Source of the DNA: Paenibacillus sp. J5C2022
GTDB lineage: Bacteria > Bacillota > Bacilli > Paenibacillales > Paenibacillaceae
Assembly: GCF_025567625.1 (NCBI RefSeq)
Contig: NZ_JAOQJC010000038.1
Span: 1 to 64,000 of the forward strand
DNA: 64,000 bases
Reading direction: 5' to 3'
How positions within the stretch are numbered: the first letter of the stretch is position 1; every line of letters starts with the position of its first letter. Below are positions 52,848 through 62,463 of the stretch, one piece after another. The notes under the pieces are model-generated. The model ran no database searches and was not told the origin of the DNA. It saw only the letters and a list, made by a program, of their open reading frames with translations. Position numbers and translations under genes: made by a program.

Positions 52848-53947
52848 TCGTTCATCTCCTTGCACGCATTGTACAGGCCGCGCCATTCCGCACCGCGCTT
52901 CTTCATCACGTTGTCGATATATTCCTTCCAGACCAGCTTGTCCTTCACATCATCCTTCACAATAGCGCCCTGCAGCCCTGCAGCCAGATCTTCATCGCTC
53001 AGCGTGCCATCGCCGAAGCTGGCCGCCAACGCCATGCTGTTCGTCAGCAAGGAGATGGCTTCCGCCGTAGAGATAACGCCCGCCGGCGACTTCAGCTTCT
53101 CCTTCTTGTCGATGGTCATGCCGCTGCGCAGCTCGCGGAAGATCGTGACCACCTTGCGCAGCGCCTCATCCGCAGGAGCAGCTGCCTCCAAGTCATAAGC
53201 GCCGGCAATCTCCGCGACGCGCTTCTTCACAATTTCCACTTCCGTCTCCATATCCGAAGGCGTAGGCAGCACAATAATATTGAAGCGCCGCTTCAGTGCC
53301 GCGGACATCTCGTTCACGCCGCGGTCTCTCGTATTCGCCGTCGCGATAATTGAGAAGCCCTTGCGCGCGCTGCACTCCTTGCCCAGCTCCGGTACAGTAA
53401 TCGTCTTCTCCGACAGAATGGAGATAAGCGCATCCTGCACCTCCGACGCACAGCGGGAGATTTCCTCGAACCGTGCCACGCCGCCCGCTTCCATCGCTCG
53501 CATGATCGGGCTTGGCACCATCGCCTCCGGCGTAGGACCGTCAGCCAATAACATGGCATAGTTCCACGAATAGCGCACTTGCTCCTCGCTCGTTCCCGCC
53601 GTGCCTTGCACGACGAGACCGGAGTTGCCATAGATTGCCGCCGTCAAGTTCTCGGACAGCCACGACTTGGCCGTGCCCGGCTCCCCGATCAGCAGCAGCG
53701 CGCGGTCCGTGACCAGAGTCGCAATCGCCATCTCTACGATCCGCTTGTTGCCGATATACTTCGGCGTAATAACTGTATCTCCAGCCTTGCCTCCCGTAAT
53801 GAACGTCAGCACCGCTTTGGGCGACATCTGCCAGCCAGCGGGTACCTTCCCTTGATCCGTTTTGATCAATGCCTCGATTTCCTCTTTATAGAGCTGCTCC
53901 GCCGGCAGCCTTATCATATCCTGCAAATTTTCTGTTTGTGCGTTCAT
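52844..53947 (-). CDS. MoxR-type AAA+ ATPase
   Basis: 367 aa from ATG 53947 (AGGATG site upstream; ATG 53956 also in frame). Walker A GEPGTAKS (88-95), Walker B VARFEEI (157-163), sensor 1 ATANTRDRG (202-210) and a LKRRF arginine-finger-like segment are intact. MoxR ATPases remodel or activate partner proteins bound through VWA domains. It is the first of the three-gene MoxR/DUF5682/VWA set and lies directly downstream of the HEAT-like paralogue run. Confidence 0.92.
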   Translation of the reverse strand: MNAQTENLQDMIRLPAEQLYKEEIEALIKTDQGKVPAGWQMSPKAVLTFITGGKAGDTVITPKYIGNKRIVEMAIATLVTDRALLLIGEPGTAKSWLSENLTAAIYGNSGLVVQGTAGTSEEQVRYSWNYAMLLADGPTPEAMVPSPIMRAMEAGGVARFEEISRCASEVQDALISILSEKTITVPELGKECSARKGFSIIATANTRDRGVNEMSAALKRRFNIIVLPTPSDMETEVEIVKKRVAEIAGAYDLEAAAPADEALRKVVTIFRELRSGMTIDKKEKLKSPAGVISTAEAISLLTNSMALAASFGDGTLSDEDLAAGLQGAIVKDDVKDKLVWKEYIDNVMKKRGAEWRGLYNACKEMNE

Positions 53948-54047
53948 TACTCTCATCCTCTCCCTGTGTCAAAATACGCTTCAGCGTATACAGCATACAC
54001 GATTCAGGCTCTCTCTCAATAGATGCACTAGAACACCTATTGCTAGT

Positions 54048-54484
54048 TTAATATTTATTCGCAGTGCAGTTCAACTTGATGCCTCCCTGTCTCCTCCTCC
54101 CCCGGCTCTCTCCTTCATTCTGGTCAAGATAAGCCCTAATTGTTGGCGAATATATCCATATCCGCCCAGTTTCCCTCCCCGCCAGCACAGCCTCTACCCT
54201 TGGCTTGAAAGTCGGTGGCAAGTAAATGAAAATAGATTCCAAAAATTCCGTTCTTTAAAAAAATGCCGACTGTCGTTCTCCGGATGTTCGATCGCCCGCA
54301 TAATCGCTTCCCACTTCCGCTCGGAGTCCATCCCGACGCGCCGCCTCGTAAGCGCGGACATAGCAACCGCAAGCTGACGATAGGTCAGCGGGGTGGATAG
54401 ATGATTACGCTGATTTCCCCCTTCTTCGAGCCCACTGAGCTTTCCCAACACTCCACGATCACCTGCCAGCTTGGAGTAAGACAT
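54048..54484 (-). pseudogene. Remnant of a HEAT-like paralogue (N- and C-termini fused by deletion)
   Basis: It opens with LTYRQLAVAMSALT, the start of the shared domain B, then jumps to VGMDSERKWEAIMRAIEHPE, the C-terminal segment, missing about 400 residues. After a frameshift near 54245, FIYLPPTFKPRVEAVL and the tail YLDQNE continue the family C-terminus in another frame. The start region is nearly identical to that of the intact gene 54497-56080. Clearly broken. Confidence 0.82.
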
Positions 54485-54496
54485 TCCCCCCCCTGT

Positions 54497-56080
54497 TTAA
54501 CTCTTGTTGAACGTTATGAAGCTTAGCGGCTTATCATCTCTCACATTCATTTGATTCAAGATTCCCTCCACTTGCCTGAGAGACCAGCTCCACTTTCTGT
54601 AGCGGCTTAATCTCTCTTCCAGCCTCTCTCTGTAACAAGATGGCATGCCATCTGCATGAATATAAATGAATGAATGGCTGAATTCACGAATATTCGTATT
54701 GTCAGGATGTTCAATCACCCGCATAATCGCTTCCCACTTGCATTCAGATTCCATTCTTGCACGTACCATGCCCAGCAGCAACAATTCCACGGCAATCGTA
54801 TAAGACAACTCTTGCTGTTCCAGCAGTAACGCATGTTCCATGTATGCCCGGCAGCCTTCATGGTCGGGACGGGCGAGCACGCCGACCATAACAGGATCGT
54901 CGTGTTCGATCGCCCAATCCAGCCAACGTTCATCCCACATGTCGCGACAAGGGGCCTGACTTTGCGCTTCCATCCACCGCCCGTAGTAACGAGAGACGCT
55001 CCCGCGATACAGCTCATCTTCCACCTCTGCCAATTGTTCCTGCATCAGCGCTCTCGTCGCTTGCTTGAATCGCTTGAGGAACGACTGGAATTGCTCTACA
55101 GCCCCTGTCGTCCGCTTATCGTTCAGAAGGGCGATATAATGCTCGTAAAACTCCTTCTGCGAAAAAATGCTGAAAGCCATAGGGACTGCTTCCAGCATGT
55201 AATCGCCATCTAGCGATTCCAGCACAAACATAAGCTCAAGCTCCTTGCGACTGCCCATCAGACGCGAATAGCGGACTGCTTCATCATAAATAAGCTTGTG
55301 CCACCCCAGATCTCGAACGAAAGGATGCTCCTCGGCAGCTCGCCTAAAAAAATCATGAAGACGCTCTACGGATCTGTCGCGCATAGCCAACAAAAAACGT
55401 TGTAAAAAATATCTGCCTTGAGCTTGCTTCCCTTCATCGTCCAGCCATTCACAGCCTCTATCCAACAGGGCGTGCATATATTGCAAGATCTTCTCGTCCA
55501 GCTGAGGATTGCGATGAGAACGGATAACGCTGTCGATCACGTCATTCGCTTTGCTCATATAAGCATTCAGAATATGCTGTACGGCCAATTCCGATTGACA
55601 TTCCGCCAGCGCTCTGAACGCTTCTTCCTGTATACCGCTATTGCGTGAAGAGGTCTGAGCGATCAGCTCCTGTTGGAATCTCAGCTTGCCGGACATGCTG
55701 CGAACGGCAGCTTTTCGCACAGTAGACGATCCCTTCTTGACACATTGCAGAACCAGATCGTCTACCTCTTCGTCGCGGACTGCGGCTATGACCAGAAGCT
55801 TATTCGCCTCCAGCTTCTTTCCTTTCATGTGGAATCCATCCTCGACATACGGCAATACAGCTCTGCCGAACGCAGGAAGAATATATTCGGAAGCATATTC
55901 CGACACTTTCACGCCTTTATCCTCTAGCAATTCCAGTGCTGGCGAAAGCAGCCGCAAGTCGGGGAACAAGCCGCGTTCATAGGCAAGCTGCAATGCGTCC
56001 AAGCGATCCTTCTCTTTGCTGGTCAGAGCGGATAAAGCCATAGCAAGCTGACGATACGTCAGCCGCGTTGGCAACGTCAT
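54497..56080 (-). CDS. HEAT-like repeat paralogue 1 (short form)
   Basis: 527 aa from ATG 56080 (AAGGTGG upstream; GTG 56092 also possible). Domain B starts at LTYRQLAMALSALT, but the GGGRYD motif is replaced by SKEKDRLD. The middle is made of helical HEAT-like repeats (VRKAAVRSMSGKLRFQQELI). The C-terminal signature reads MWDERWLDWAIEHDD...LARPDHEGCRAYM, then RMESECKWEAIMRVIEHPD. No signal peptide or membrane segment. Function unknown; probably a scaffold or effector of the adjacent MoxR set. Confidence 0.85.
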   Translation of the reverse strand: MTLPTRLTYRQLAMALSALTSKEKDRLDALQLAYERGLFPDLRLLSPALELLEDKGVKVSEYASEYILPAFGRAVLPYVEDGFHMKGKKLEANKLLVIAAVRDEEVDDLVLQCVKKGSSTVRKAAVRSMSGKLRFQQELIAQTSSRNSGIQEEAFRALAECQSELAVQHILNAYMSKANDVIDSVIRSHRNPQLDEKILQYMHALLDRGCEWLDDEGKQAQGRYFLQRFLLAMRDRSVERLHDFFRRAAEEHPFVRDLGWHKLIYDEAVRYSRLMGSRKELELMFVLESLDGDYMLEAVPMAFSIFSQKEFYEHYIALLNDKRTTGAVEQFQSFLKRFKQATRALMQEQLAEVEDELYRGSVSRYYGRWMEAQSQAPCRDMWDERWLDWAIEHDDPVMVGVLARPDHEGCRAYMEHALLLEQQELSYTIAVELLLLGMVRARMESECKWEAIMRVIEHPDNTNIREFSHSFIYIHADGMPSCYRERLEERLSRYRKWSWSLRQVEGILNQMNVRDDKPLSFITFNKS

Positions 56081-56105
56081 TGCCTGCACCACCTTATCTC
56101 CACCT

Positions 56106-57656
56106 TCACGTTCTCATCGTCTCTATCACTTCTTCTATTTGATACGCAGCGTTCCACACGAACTTTTCCTGAACGGCAGCAACTCTTGACATATAATGAG
56201 CAGGCAGCTTCTTGAAGCAGTCTTCGACCGTATCATCGCTGAATTGATGGATCTGCCAAGAGACGGGCGATTCCAAATACGCAACAATGCCTTCCCATCT
56301 TGCTTCCTCGCTCATCCCGGCCCGCTCTGCACCGGCCAGAAGAAGAGGCAACAATTGTTCGGAATGATCCCCTGCTTGCTCCTGCCATTGCAGCTTATCC
56401 TTGAAATAATCCCGGCAACGCTGATGGTCAGGCCGTGCCAAGCACGCTGCGAGCAACGTGATATCTTGATCAATCGTCCAGTCCAGCCAGCGCTCGTCCC
56501 ACAGCGTTCCGAATGGCATATCACGCAACCGTCCAATCTCAAATTCACGATTGGAACGTTCCCATAGCTCGGCATCATGTTGTTGTACTTGCATGCCCAG
56601 CACATCGCGAATACCCTCATTCAAATAATTCCTCAGCTCTTGACTGTCCTCACTTCCCAGCCCTGTCCATTCCATCTCAGCTCGCTCTTCATAAAGTTCA
56701 TAAAAATCATGCTGCGTGTACACACTGGCCGCCGTTCGGAATGCACTCCCCGCTACGAAAGGGCAAATCAGCTCCATTCGGAACAGTAGCTGCAGCGCTG
56801 CCTTCGTCGCCATCATCTCCAAGTTTTCCGACGCATAATTGCACAGCTCGCTCAACCAGCCCAAGCGCTCGTAATGCTCGGCATGATCTAACATATCGGA
56901 GTAAACGGCATACAGCTCGTCTGCAGGCTTCTGGCGCAGAAGAAAAATATACCGCAGGATGAGAACATATCGCTCCTCCTGCTTCGCATCCGCTTCGGGA
57001 TAGAGACGCACTTCCCTCAACACCTCGCCTAACGATCGGGCAAGGGCCGAATGAAATAATGAATTGTCGTTTTCATCCATGTATTCGTAATATTCCTCTT
57101 TGCCGCTTATTCCCTCCACTGCGCGCTTAATCGCAGCTTCCGATCGACATGAGGTCAGTGCGATTAAGGCAGCCCTGCGCACTTCTTTCTTCTTATCCGT
57201 GCTCCATGCCATTAAGCGTTCCACAAGCGAATCCCGTCCTGCCATTCCCTGAATCGCTGCTGCTCTCATCCGTACCGACTCGCTTTCAGCATAATGCAGC
57301 AGCAGAGGCTCGACGTCTTTCCCGCCGAGCTTCCCAATCAAGCGTATTCTGCGCATATCCCCCTTCTTCGCTTCCGAGCTCATAGCCGCAATCAGATGCG
57401 GTACGGCATCTTGACCATAGGAGGGAATCACAGCAGCTTCAACGAAATACGCGATGTCGTCATTCCCGTCATCCAGCGCATCTATAGCGGGAAGCATTAG
57501 CCGGAAATCGCTGAATACTCCCTTCTCGTACGCATCTGCAATGGTGTCGTAACGCCCTCCGCCCTTCGATGTCAACGCCTTCACTACAGGTGCAATTGTC
57601 TTATAAGAATATGGTGAAGACCCCGTCCCTCTCCTGCTGTCCATTGTCTCAGTCAT
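56106..57656 (-). CDS. HEAT-like repeat paralogue 2 (short form)
   Basis: 516 aa. Domain B start SYKTIAPVVKALTSKGGGRY is intact. HEAT-like helices follow (MRAAAIQGMAGRDSLVERLM, STDKKKEVRRAALIALTS). The C-terminal signature is LWDERWLDWTIDQDI...LARPDHQRCRDYF, then RAGMSEEARWEGIVAYLE. GGGGGGAG precedes the ATG, so translation is strong. It lacks the extra N-terminal domain A of paralogues 3 and 4. Same direction as, and 14 bp or more from, its neighbours. Confidence 0.86.
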   Translation of the reverse strand: MTETMDSRRGTGSSPYSYKTIAPVVKALTSKGGGRYDTIADAYEKGVFSDFRLMLPAIDALDDGNDDIAYFVEAAVIPSYGQDAVPHLIAAMSSEAKKGDMRRIRLIGKLGGKDVEPLLLHYAESESVRMRAAAIQGMAGRDSLVERLMAWSTDKKKEVRRAALIALTSCRSEAAIKRAVEGISGKEEYYEYMDENDNSLFHSALARSLGEVLREVRLYPEADAKQEERYVLILRYIFLLRQKPADELYAVYSDMLDHAEHYERLGWLSELCNYASENLEMMATKAALQLLFRMELICPFVAGSAFRTAASVYTQHDFYELYEERAEMEWTGLGSEDSQELRNYLNEGIRDVLGMQVQQHDAELWERSNREFEIGRLRDMPFGTLWDERWLDWTIDQDITLLAACLARPDHQRCRDYFKDKLQWQEQAGDHSEQLLPLLLAGAERAGMSEEARWEGIVAYLESPVSWQIHQFSDDTVEDCFKKLPAHYMSRVAAVQEKFVWNAAYQIEEVIETMRT

Positions 57657-57675
57657 TCAGCTCCCCCCATCCATA

Positions 57676-58164
57676 TTATGGCGTAATGGCCTTCTCCTGC
57701 ACATTGCTCTCCATCAGCTTCAGCATATTGTGCTGTACTCCCCCGTCGTCCGCAACACAGAAGCAAGCAGCCCCGCCAATTCCTGCAGAGACTCCTCTGA
57801 AGAGCGATTCGCCATCCCTTCCCGTTCCACCAAGCCCGCTACGCCATCCGCAAGCTTGCCGAATACGGGCGCTGCCTTATCCCGCAATACATTCTCCGTA
57901 CAATTTCGGAGCCTTGCGTGGCAGACTCTACAATAAGATTCGTCATCTCTTCACCGCCTACCGAAGCGATAACCATCAGCCTGCGGGCGTCTGCACCCTT
58001 CCCGGTGGAATCGAACTTGCTTTCTTTATAACCCTGAGCCTTCCACCGCCTGAAGTCGTCAAAGCAGCTATTACTGGAGCAATCTCTCCGTAAGCGTACT
58101 GGATGTCCGAACCAATAGAGAGATTCGATATAACTTGCTGTTGCCCGCTATCTTGAAAAATCAC
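57676..58164 (-). pseudogene. Mosaic of two decayed HEAT-like paralogues
   Basis: On the minus strand, first a domain-B start (YGEIAPVIAALTTSGGGR), then after frameshift/deletion FDSTGKGADARRLMVIASVG and GGEEMTNLIVESATQGSEIV (HEAT middle). Directly after comes domain A of a different copy (KAAPVFGKLADGVAGLVERE, LQELAGLLASVLRTTGEYS), then a family-like tail MLKLMESNVQEKAITP with stop at 57676. Domain order is scrambled, so two deleted genes are joined. Confidence 0.8.
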
Positions 58165-58170
58165 AAAAGA

Positions 58171-60069
58171 CTAATCCGCACTACAGACTTGCCGCTGCTC
58201 CTTGCTATTCGTTTCCATCGCTTGCAAGATCATTTCTATTTGCTGGTATCCCAGAAACCCATCGAACTCGGGAAGCATATTCTGTAATCTCGGTTTGTAC
58301 GCGACCGGAAGATCATAGAAATACTCTCTCACCAAATCCTCATCAAATCCGTATCGCCGTTCGTCGTCATCGGCTTCTTCTATCATCCTCATAATCGTAT
58401 CCCACTTCAGGGCCGGGTCCATTCCCGCTCTTGTCACGCCGTCAAAAAGCCAAAGCAGTGATTGGTGAGAAGGGTCTTCCTCTCTATCCCCTCTTATCTT
58501 CTCTTCGATATAACGCTTGCAGCGATCGTGATCCGGATGGGCAAGACAAGAAACTAAAAAATTATCTTCATCGTACTCCAATGCTAAATCCAGCCACCTG
58601 ATATCCCATATTTCCGCGAAAGGAATGTGCAGCTTCGTATGAATAAGTCGACTTCCTTCTCCGTGCTCCCTCTCATACTGACGGATTCCATCAGACAACA
58701 TGCCATATATCGTCTCAAATACTTGTTCTACCCGCTCATCCCTTTGCCTAGATGTTAACGATGCCCAATCTATCGTCATTCGTTGCGCATACAGCTCATA
58801 CAACTCACTAGGCGACAGCCGCTTTGCTGCTGTGCGGAAGGCGTGCTTTATGCATTCACTAGACAATCGTTCACAATGAAAGAGCAGATCCAGCGCTTGC
58901 CTGGACCCTATCATTTCTAAGCTTGCAGCCCCATACAGGAGTAATATATCCAGCCAGCCAAGCTTCTTAAAGCGTCGCTCATTAGCCAGTACAAAAGCAT
59001 AAATCTCGCAAAGCTCAGGAACACACTTCCAATGCAACGCTTGCAAATAAACCTCCAATTGCTGCCTCTGCTCCTCCAACCCCTTCGCATCCCGCTTCTC
59101 TTCTAGCACACGCTGCAATAATTGCTGCATGGCAAGAGCGATGGTTCTATGCAAATCAACGTGACCGTATTGACGAATTATTCCTGACAGCTCAGCCCGA
59201 TCCTTGCCGACAATCCCCTGCATGAACACGCTATTGACATTATCTGAATGAATACCGGTCAACGCTTCATAAGCGGCAAGCCGTATCGGACCGTTCTTGC
59301 CAGTCGTCCACTCTACAAGGTTATCCACCACCTCTTCACGGCCAGTCAACGCTCGAATAGCTGCCGCACGCACTTCAACCGATCCATCCTTCGCTGTCTG
59401 CAGCATAAATGCTGCAACGTTCTCTATACCAGCAGCTCTAATTAATGCCAGCTTGCGCACACTTGCTTTTTTGCCAAACGGATCAAATGTAGACAGAAGA
59501 TAAGGCAGCGCATTCTCACCATACGACGGCACAATAGAACGAGCTGCCAAGTCTGAAATGTCAGGGTGAGAATCGCCAATCGCATCAACGGCCAGCATCA
59601 TTAGACGAAAATCTTGAAACTTGCCTGAAGAGTATGCTTCATGAACAATCTCATATCGTCCGCCGCCCCTTGTGCTTAGCGCTTGAATAACAGGATAGAG
59701 TTCTTGAAAGGAGAGCGAATTGGACAAGCTAACTTCATCTCTTGTCTGTGAAGAGGGCTGATTGCAATAGGATAATAGCGGCTGCAATTCGCCCTCGAGA
59801 TCAGTCTTCTCTGCTGTACGAAGCACAGACGACAGCAACATCGCCAGCTCCTGCAGCTTCTCAGCAGGCGAGCTCTCCTGTTGAGCCGAAGGTATGATGA
59901 GAGCCTCCATACGATCCGCCAATCGGTTGAACACGGCTGCTTTCTCGCCAAGCTGCCGGAATGAAGGCTCCATATGCTTTAGACGCAAGTCGCCAATCGC
60001 TAGGTCACTCCCCGCTTTATACAGTCGCTTCACTTCTTGATGAAGCTCCCTCAACAGCTCTGTACTCAC
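58171..60069 (-). CDS. HEAT-like repeat paralogue 3 (long form with domain A)
   Basis: 632 aa from GTG 60069 (GAGGTG upstream). Domain A (1-90: LHQEVKRLYKAGSDLA, EKAAVFNRLADRMEALI) is helical. A short linker precedes domain B at about 122 (ELYPVIQALSTRGGGRYEI). HEAT-like middle (VEVRAAAIRALTGREEVVDN). C-terminal signature IWDIRWLDLALEYDE...LAHPDHDRCKRYI, then RAGMDPALKWDTIMRMIEE and LPVAYKPRLQNMLPEF. Cytoplasmic. Function unknown. Confidence 0.86.
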   Translation of the reverse strand: MSTELLRELHQEVKRLYKAGSDLAIGDLRLKHMEPSFRQLGEKAAVFNRLADRMEALIIPSAQQESSPAEKLQELAMLLSSVLRTAEKTDLEGELQPLLSYCNQPSSQTRDEVSLSNSLSFQELYPVIQALSTRGGGRYEIVHEAYSSGKFQDFRLMMLAVDAIGDSHPDISDLAARSIVPSYGENALPYLLSTFDPFGKKASVRKLALIRAAGIENVAAFMLQTAKDGSVEVRAAAIRALTGREEVVDNLVEWTTGKNGPIRLAAYEALTGIHSDNVNSVFMQGIVGKDRAELSGIIRQYGHVDLHRTIALAMQQLLQRVLEEKRDAKGLEEQRQQLEVYLQALHWKCVPELCEIYAFVLANERRFKKLGWLDILLLYGAASLEMIGSRQALDLLFHCERLSSECIKHAFRTAAKRLSPSELYELYAQRMTIDWASLTSRQRDERVEQVFETIYGMLSDGIRQYEREHGEGSRLIHTKLHIPFAEIWDIRWLDLALEYDEDNFLVSCLAHPDHDRCKRYIEEKIRGDREEDPSHQSLLWLFDGVTRAGMDPALKWDTIMRMIEEADDDERRYGFDEDLVREYFYDLPVAYKPRLQNMLPEFDGFLGYQQIEMILQAMETNSKEQRQVCSAD

Positions 60070-60136
60070 CTCACAACACCTCTTTCAATGCTTCACCCCA
60101 ATATATCTCGATCTCTTCTCCTCACACGATGAACGA

Positions 60137-62194
60137 CTACATGACTGCATTTGTCTGCAAGGCAGACTGACTATTTTTCTCCATAGCTTCTATAATCTCT
60201 TCCAGTTGCGTTTTCCCATAATACTTGAATTTCGGCAGCATCGCTTCTATTCTCGGCTTGTACGACATCGGCAAATGATAAAAATGATCTTCCACCAAAC
60301 CATCATCAAAGCCGTAATCCCGCGCTGATCGTCCGGCCCCTTCAATCATCTCCATAATCGTATCCCATTTCAGCTGCAGATCCATCCCTGCTCTGTTCAT
60401 GCCATCGAATAAGTATTCAAGCGTTAAATGGGAATACTCGCCCTTCTCGTAGGATTTGGACTTCACCATCTCGCTTATATATTCTTGGCACCGTTCATGA
60501 CCCGGCCTGGCCAAGCATGACATAATGTAGTCGTACTTATCGTAATCGATAGCCAGATCAAGCCATCGTTCATCCCAATGCTTCGCCATATTCACTTGAA
60601 ATTTGACCGAGCTGAAGTCGTGACGATCTTCATTCTCCTCATCAAAGGCAATATCGCTGTCATTCACCTGTGGCAAGACGCCTTCACGACCATTTTGATA
60701 AGCCTTGAACATTTCCGAAATGACACCGCTCATCGCCTCGAACACTTTCTCTACTCGTTCTTTCTTGCGTGCCGGCTTCAACGATTCCCACTCCTGCGTA
60801 ATCCGATTCGCATAGTGTTCATACAACGCATCAGGCGGCAGTAACCGCACAGCTGTTTGGAATGCGTAAGGAATGCTTGGATGGAATAACTCCTCTATTC
60901 GAAACAACAGCTCCAGCGCCCGATTGGAACGTAATGCTGCCAAATTGCGGGAAGCGTAGTCCAACAATTTGTCCAACCATTTCAATCGTTTGAACAAGTC
61001 CGCATGCTGGAGCACATCGTCGTACACATCGCAAAGCTCTGGAATAGGTTTCTTCCACAACGCTTCCAAATAGCTGTCCAAAGCATACTTCTGTTCCGTC
61101 AGCCACTGCGTATCCTTCTTACGCTCCGGCACTTGCTGCAGCAATTGCTGCAAGGCGAGTATAATTCTGTTATCCAGTTCAGCATTCCGGCATCTCTTCA
61201 TGATTGTCGCAATGTCATAGTGATCCTTGCCTACGATGCCTTCCATCAGCAAATCCAGCGCACTGTCCGACTGACTTCCTGCAAGTGCTTCATAAGCAGC
61301 CATGCGTATCGGCTTCAGCTTGTCAGTCGTCCACTCGACTAGCCTGTCCATGTACATGTCACGTCCAGCCATCGCTCGAATCGCTTCTACTCGCACGTCA
61401 TTCGATCCGTTGTCTGCTGTCTGGAGCAGCAGCTCATTCACCTTGTCGCCGCCTGCCGCGGCAATCGCCCGTATCTTGCGGGCATCAGCCCGCTTGCCAA
61501 GCGGATTGAAGGATGGCAGCAGAAGCGGAAGCACTCGTTCACCATAGGAGGGGACAATATGCTCTGCCGCTAGATTGGCTATGTCGTGAAAGGAATCGTC
61601 CATTGCGCGAACAGCAGATTCCAAAAGACGAATGTCCTGAAATAATCCTGCATCGTAGGCTTGCTTTACAACGTCATACCTTCCGCCTCCAGAAGTGCTC
61701 AACGCTGTCATGACGGGAGCTAGCTCTCGATAAGAATACAGACCTGCAGACGGCTGGTTCCGCTTCGAGCTGGCTGATGCATCGGTTTGCTCCGGCGCGT
61801 CTTCACTTCCTGCTATTGCAGCTGTAATTGGTTGCTCCGCACTGCCTATCGTGTTCTGCTCTGTCGTCGACACTGCACAGTCAAATGCATCCGACTGCGT
61901 CAATGGTTTCAGTACGCCTGTCGGTGTGGCTGTTCCCATCGTGCGCAGCACAGATGTCAGCAGCAGCGCCAGCTCCTGCTGCTTCTCTGCCGCAGATTTC
62001 GTCCCCTTGGCATCAGGCTGCGTCAGCCCTTCAACACTGTCAGCCAATCTTCCGAATACAGCCGACTTCCCGCCAAGCTTACGCAATTCCGGCAATTGCC
62101 GCTTCAATCGCAAGTCACCGCTCGCGAGCTCGCTTCCCGCAATATATAACCGCTTCACCTCTTGATGCAATTGTTGCAATATGGCTGTGCTCAT
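60137..62194 (-). CDS. HEAT-like repeat paralogue 4 (long form with domain A)
   Basis: 685 aa, GGGGAGG before the ATG. Domain A 1-86 (LHQEVKRLYIAGSELASGDL), a variable Ser/Ala/Glu-rich linker 87-152, domain B from 153 (SYRELAPVMTALSTSGGGRY), HEAT-like repeats, and the C-terminal signature HWDERWLDLAIDYDK...LARPGHERCQEYI near 540-590, ending with MDLQLKWDTIMEMIE and LPMSYKPRIEAMLPKF. It is the longest and best-preserved family member in the window. Confidence 0.86.
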   Translation of the reverse strand: MSTAILQQLHQEVKRLYIAGSELASGDLRLKRQLPELRKLGGKSAVFGRLADSVEGLTQPDAKGTKSAAEKQQELALLLTSVLRTMGTATPTGVLKPLTQSDAFDCAVSTTEQNTIGSAEQPITAAIAGSEDAPEQTDASASSKRNQPSAGLYSYRELAPVMTALSTSGGGRYDVVKQAYDAGLFQDIRLLESAVRAMDDSFHDIANLAAEHIVPSYGERVLPLLLPSFNPLGKRADARKIRAIAAAGGDKVNELLLQTADNGSNDVRVEAIRAMAGRDMYMDRLVEWTTDKLKPIRMAAYEALAGSQSDSALDLLMEGIVGKDHYDIATIMKRCRNAELDNRIILALQQLLQQVPERKKDTQWLTEQKYALDSYLEALWKKPIPELCDVYDDVLQHADLFKRLKWLDKLLDYASRNLAALRSNRALELLFRIEELFHPSIPYAFQTAVRLLPPDALYEHYANRITQEWESLKPARKKERVEKVFEAMSGVISEMFKAYQNGREGVLPQVNDSDIAFDEENEDRHDFSSVKFQVNMAKHWDERWLDLAIDYDKYDYIMSCLARPGHERCQEYISEMVKSKSYEKGEYSHLTLEYLFDGMNRAGMDLQLKWDTIMEMIEGAGRSARDYGFDDGLVEDHFYHLPMSYKPRIEAMLPKFKYYGKTQLEEIIEAMEKNSQSALQTNAVM

Positions 62195-62210
62195 CTTTCA
62201 TTCCTCCCCT

Positions 62211-62411
62211 TCAAGCAATTCTTCCTCTTAACCAAACGTTTCTTTCAATGTCGGATTTGCGATGCCCTTCATAATCGTTACCCCTGCCTGCAAGCCTATA
62301 GCTTGACGACGTTCCCAGAACAATGCAAAGAAGGAGAGACCATTCCTGTAGTCTCTCCTCCGAAGTCTGTCTGTTCACGCCTTGCAGCACTCCCAATAAG
62401 CCGGTACTCAT
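62211..62411 (-). pseudogene. N-terminal stub of a HEAT-like paralogue
   Basis: 66 codons with an intact start (GGAGGAG, seven bases, ATG). MSTGLLGVLQGVNRQ matches the start of domain A (MSTAILQQLHQEVKR), but residues up to LQEWSLLLCIVLGT are joined with about 50 residues missing. The rest no longer resembles the family. It is a translatable remnant rather than a real gene. Confidence 0.7.
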
Positions 62412-62463
62412 ACATAATCTCCTCCCACTTCTGGAGCGGCTAGATTATTGAATCCGCTTATGT

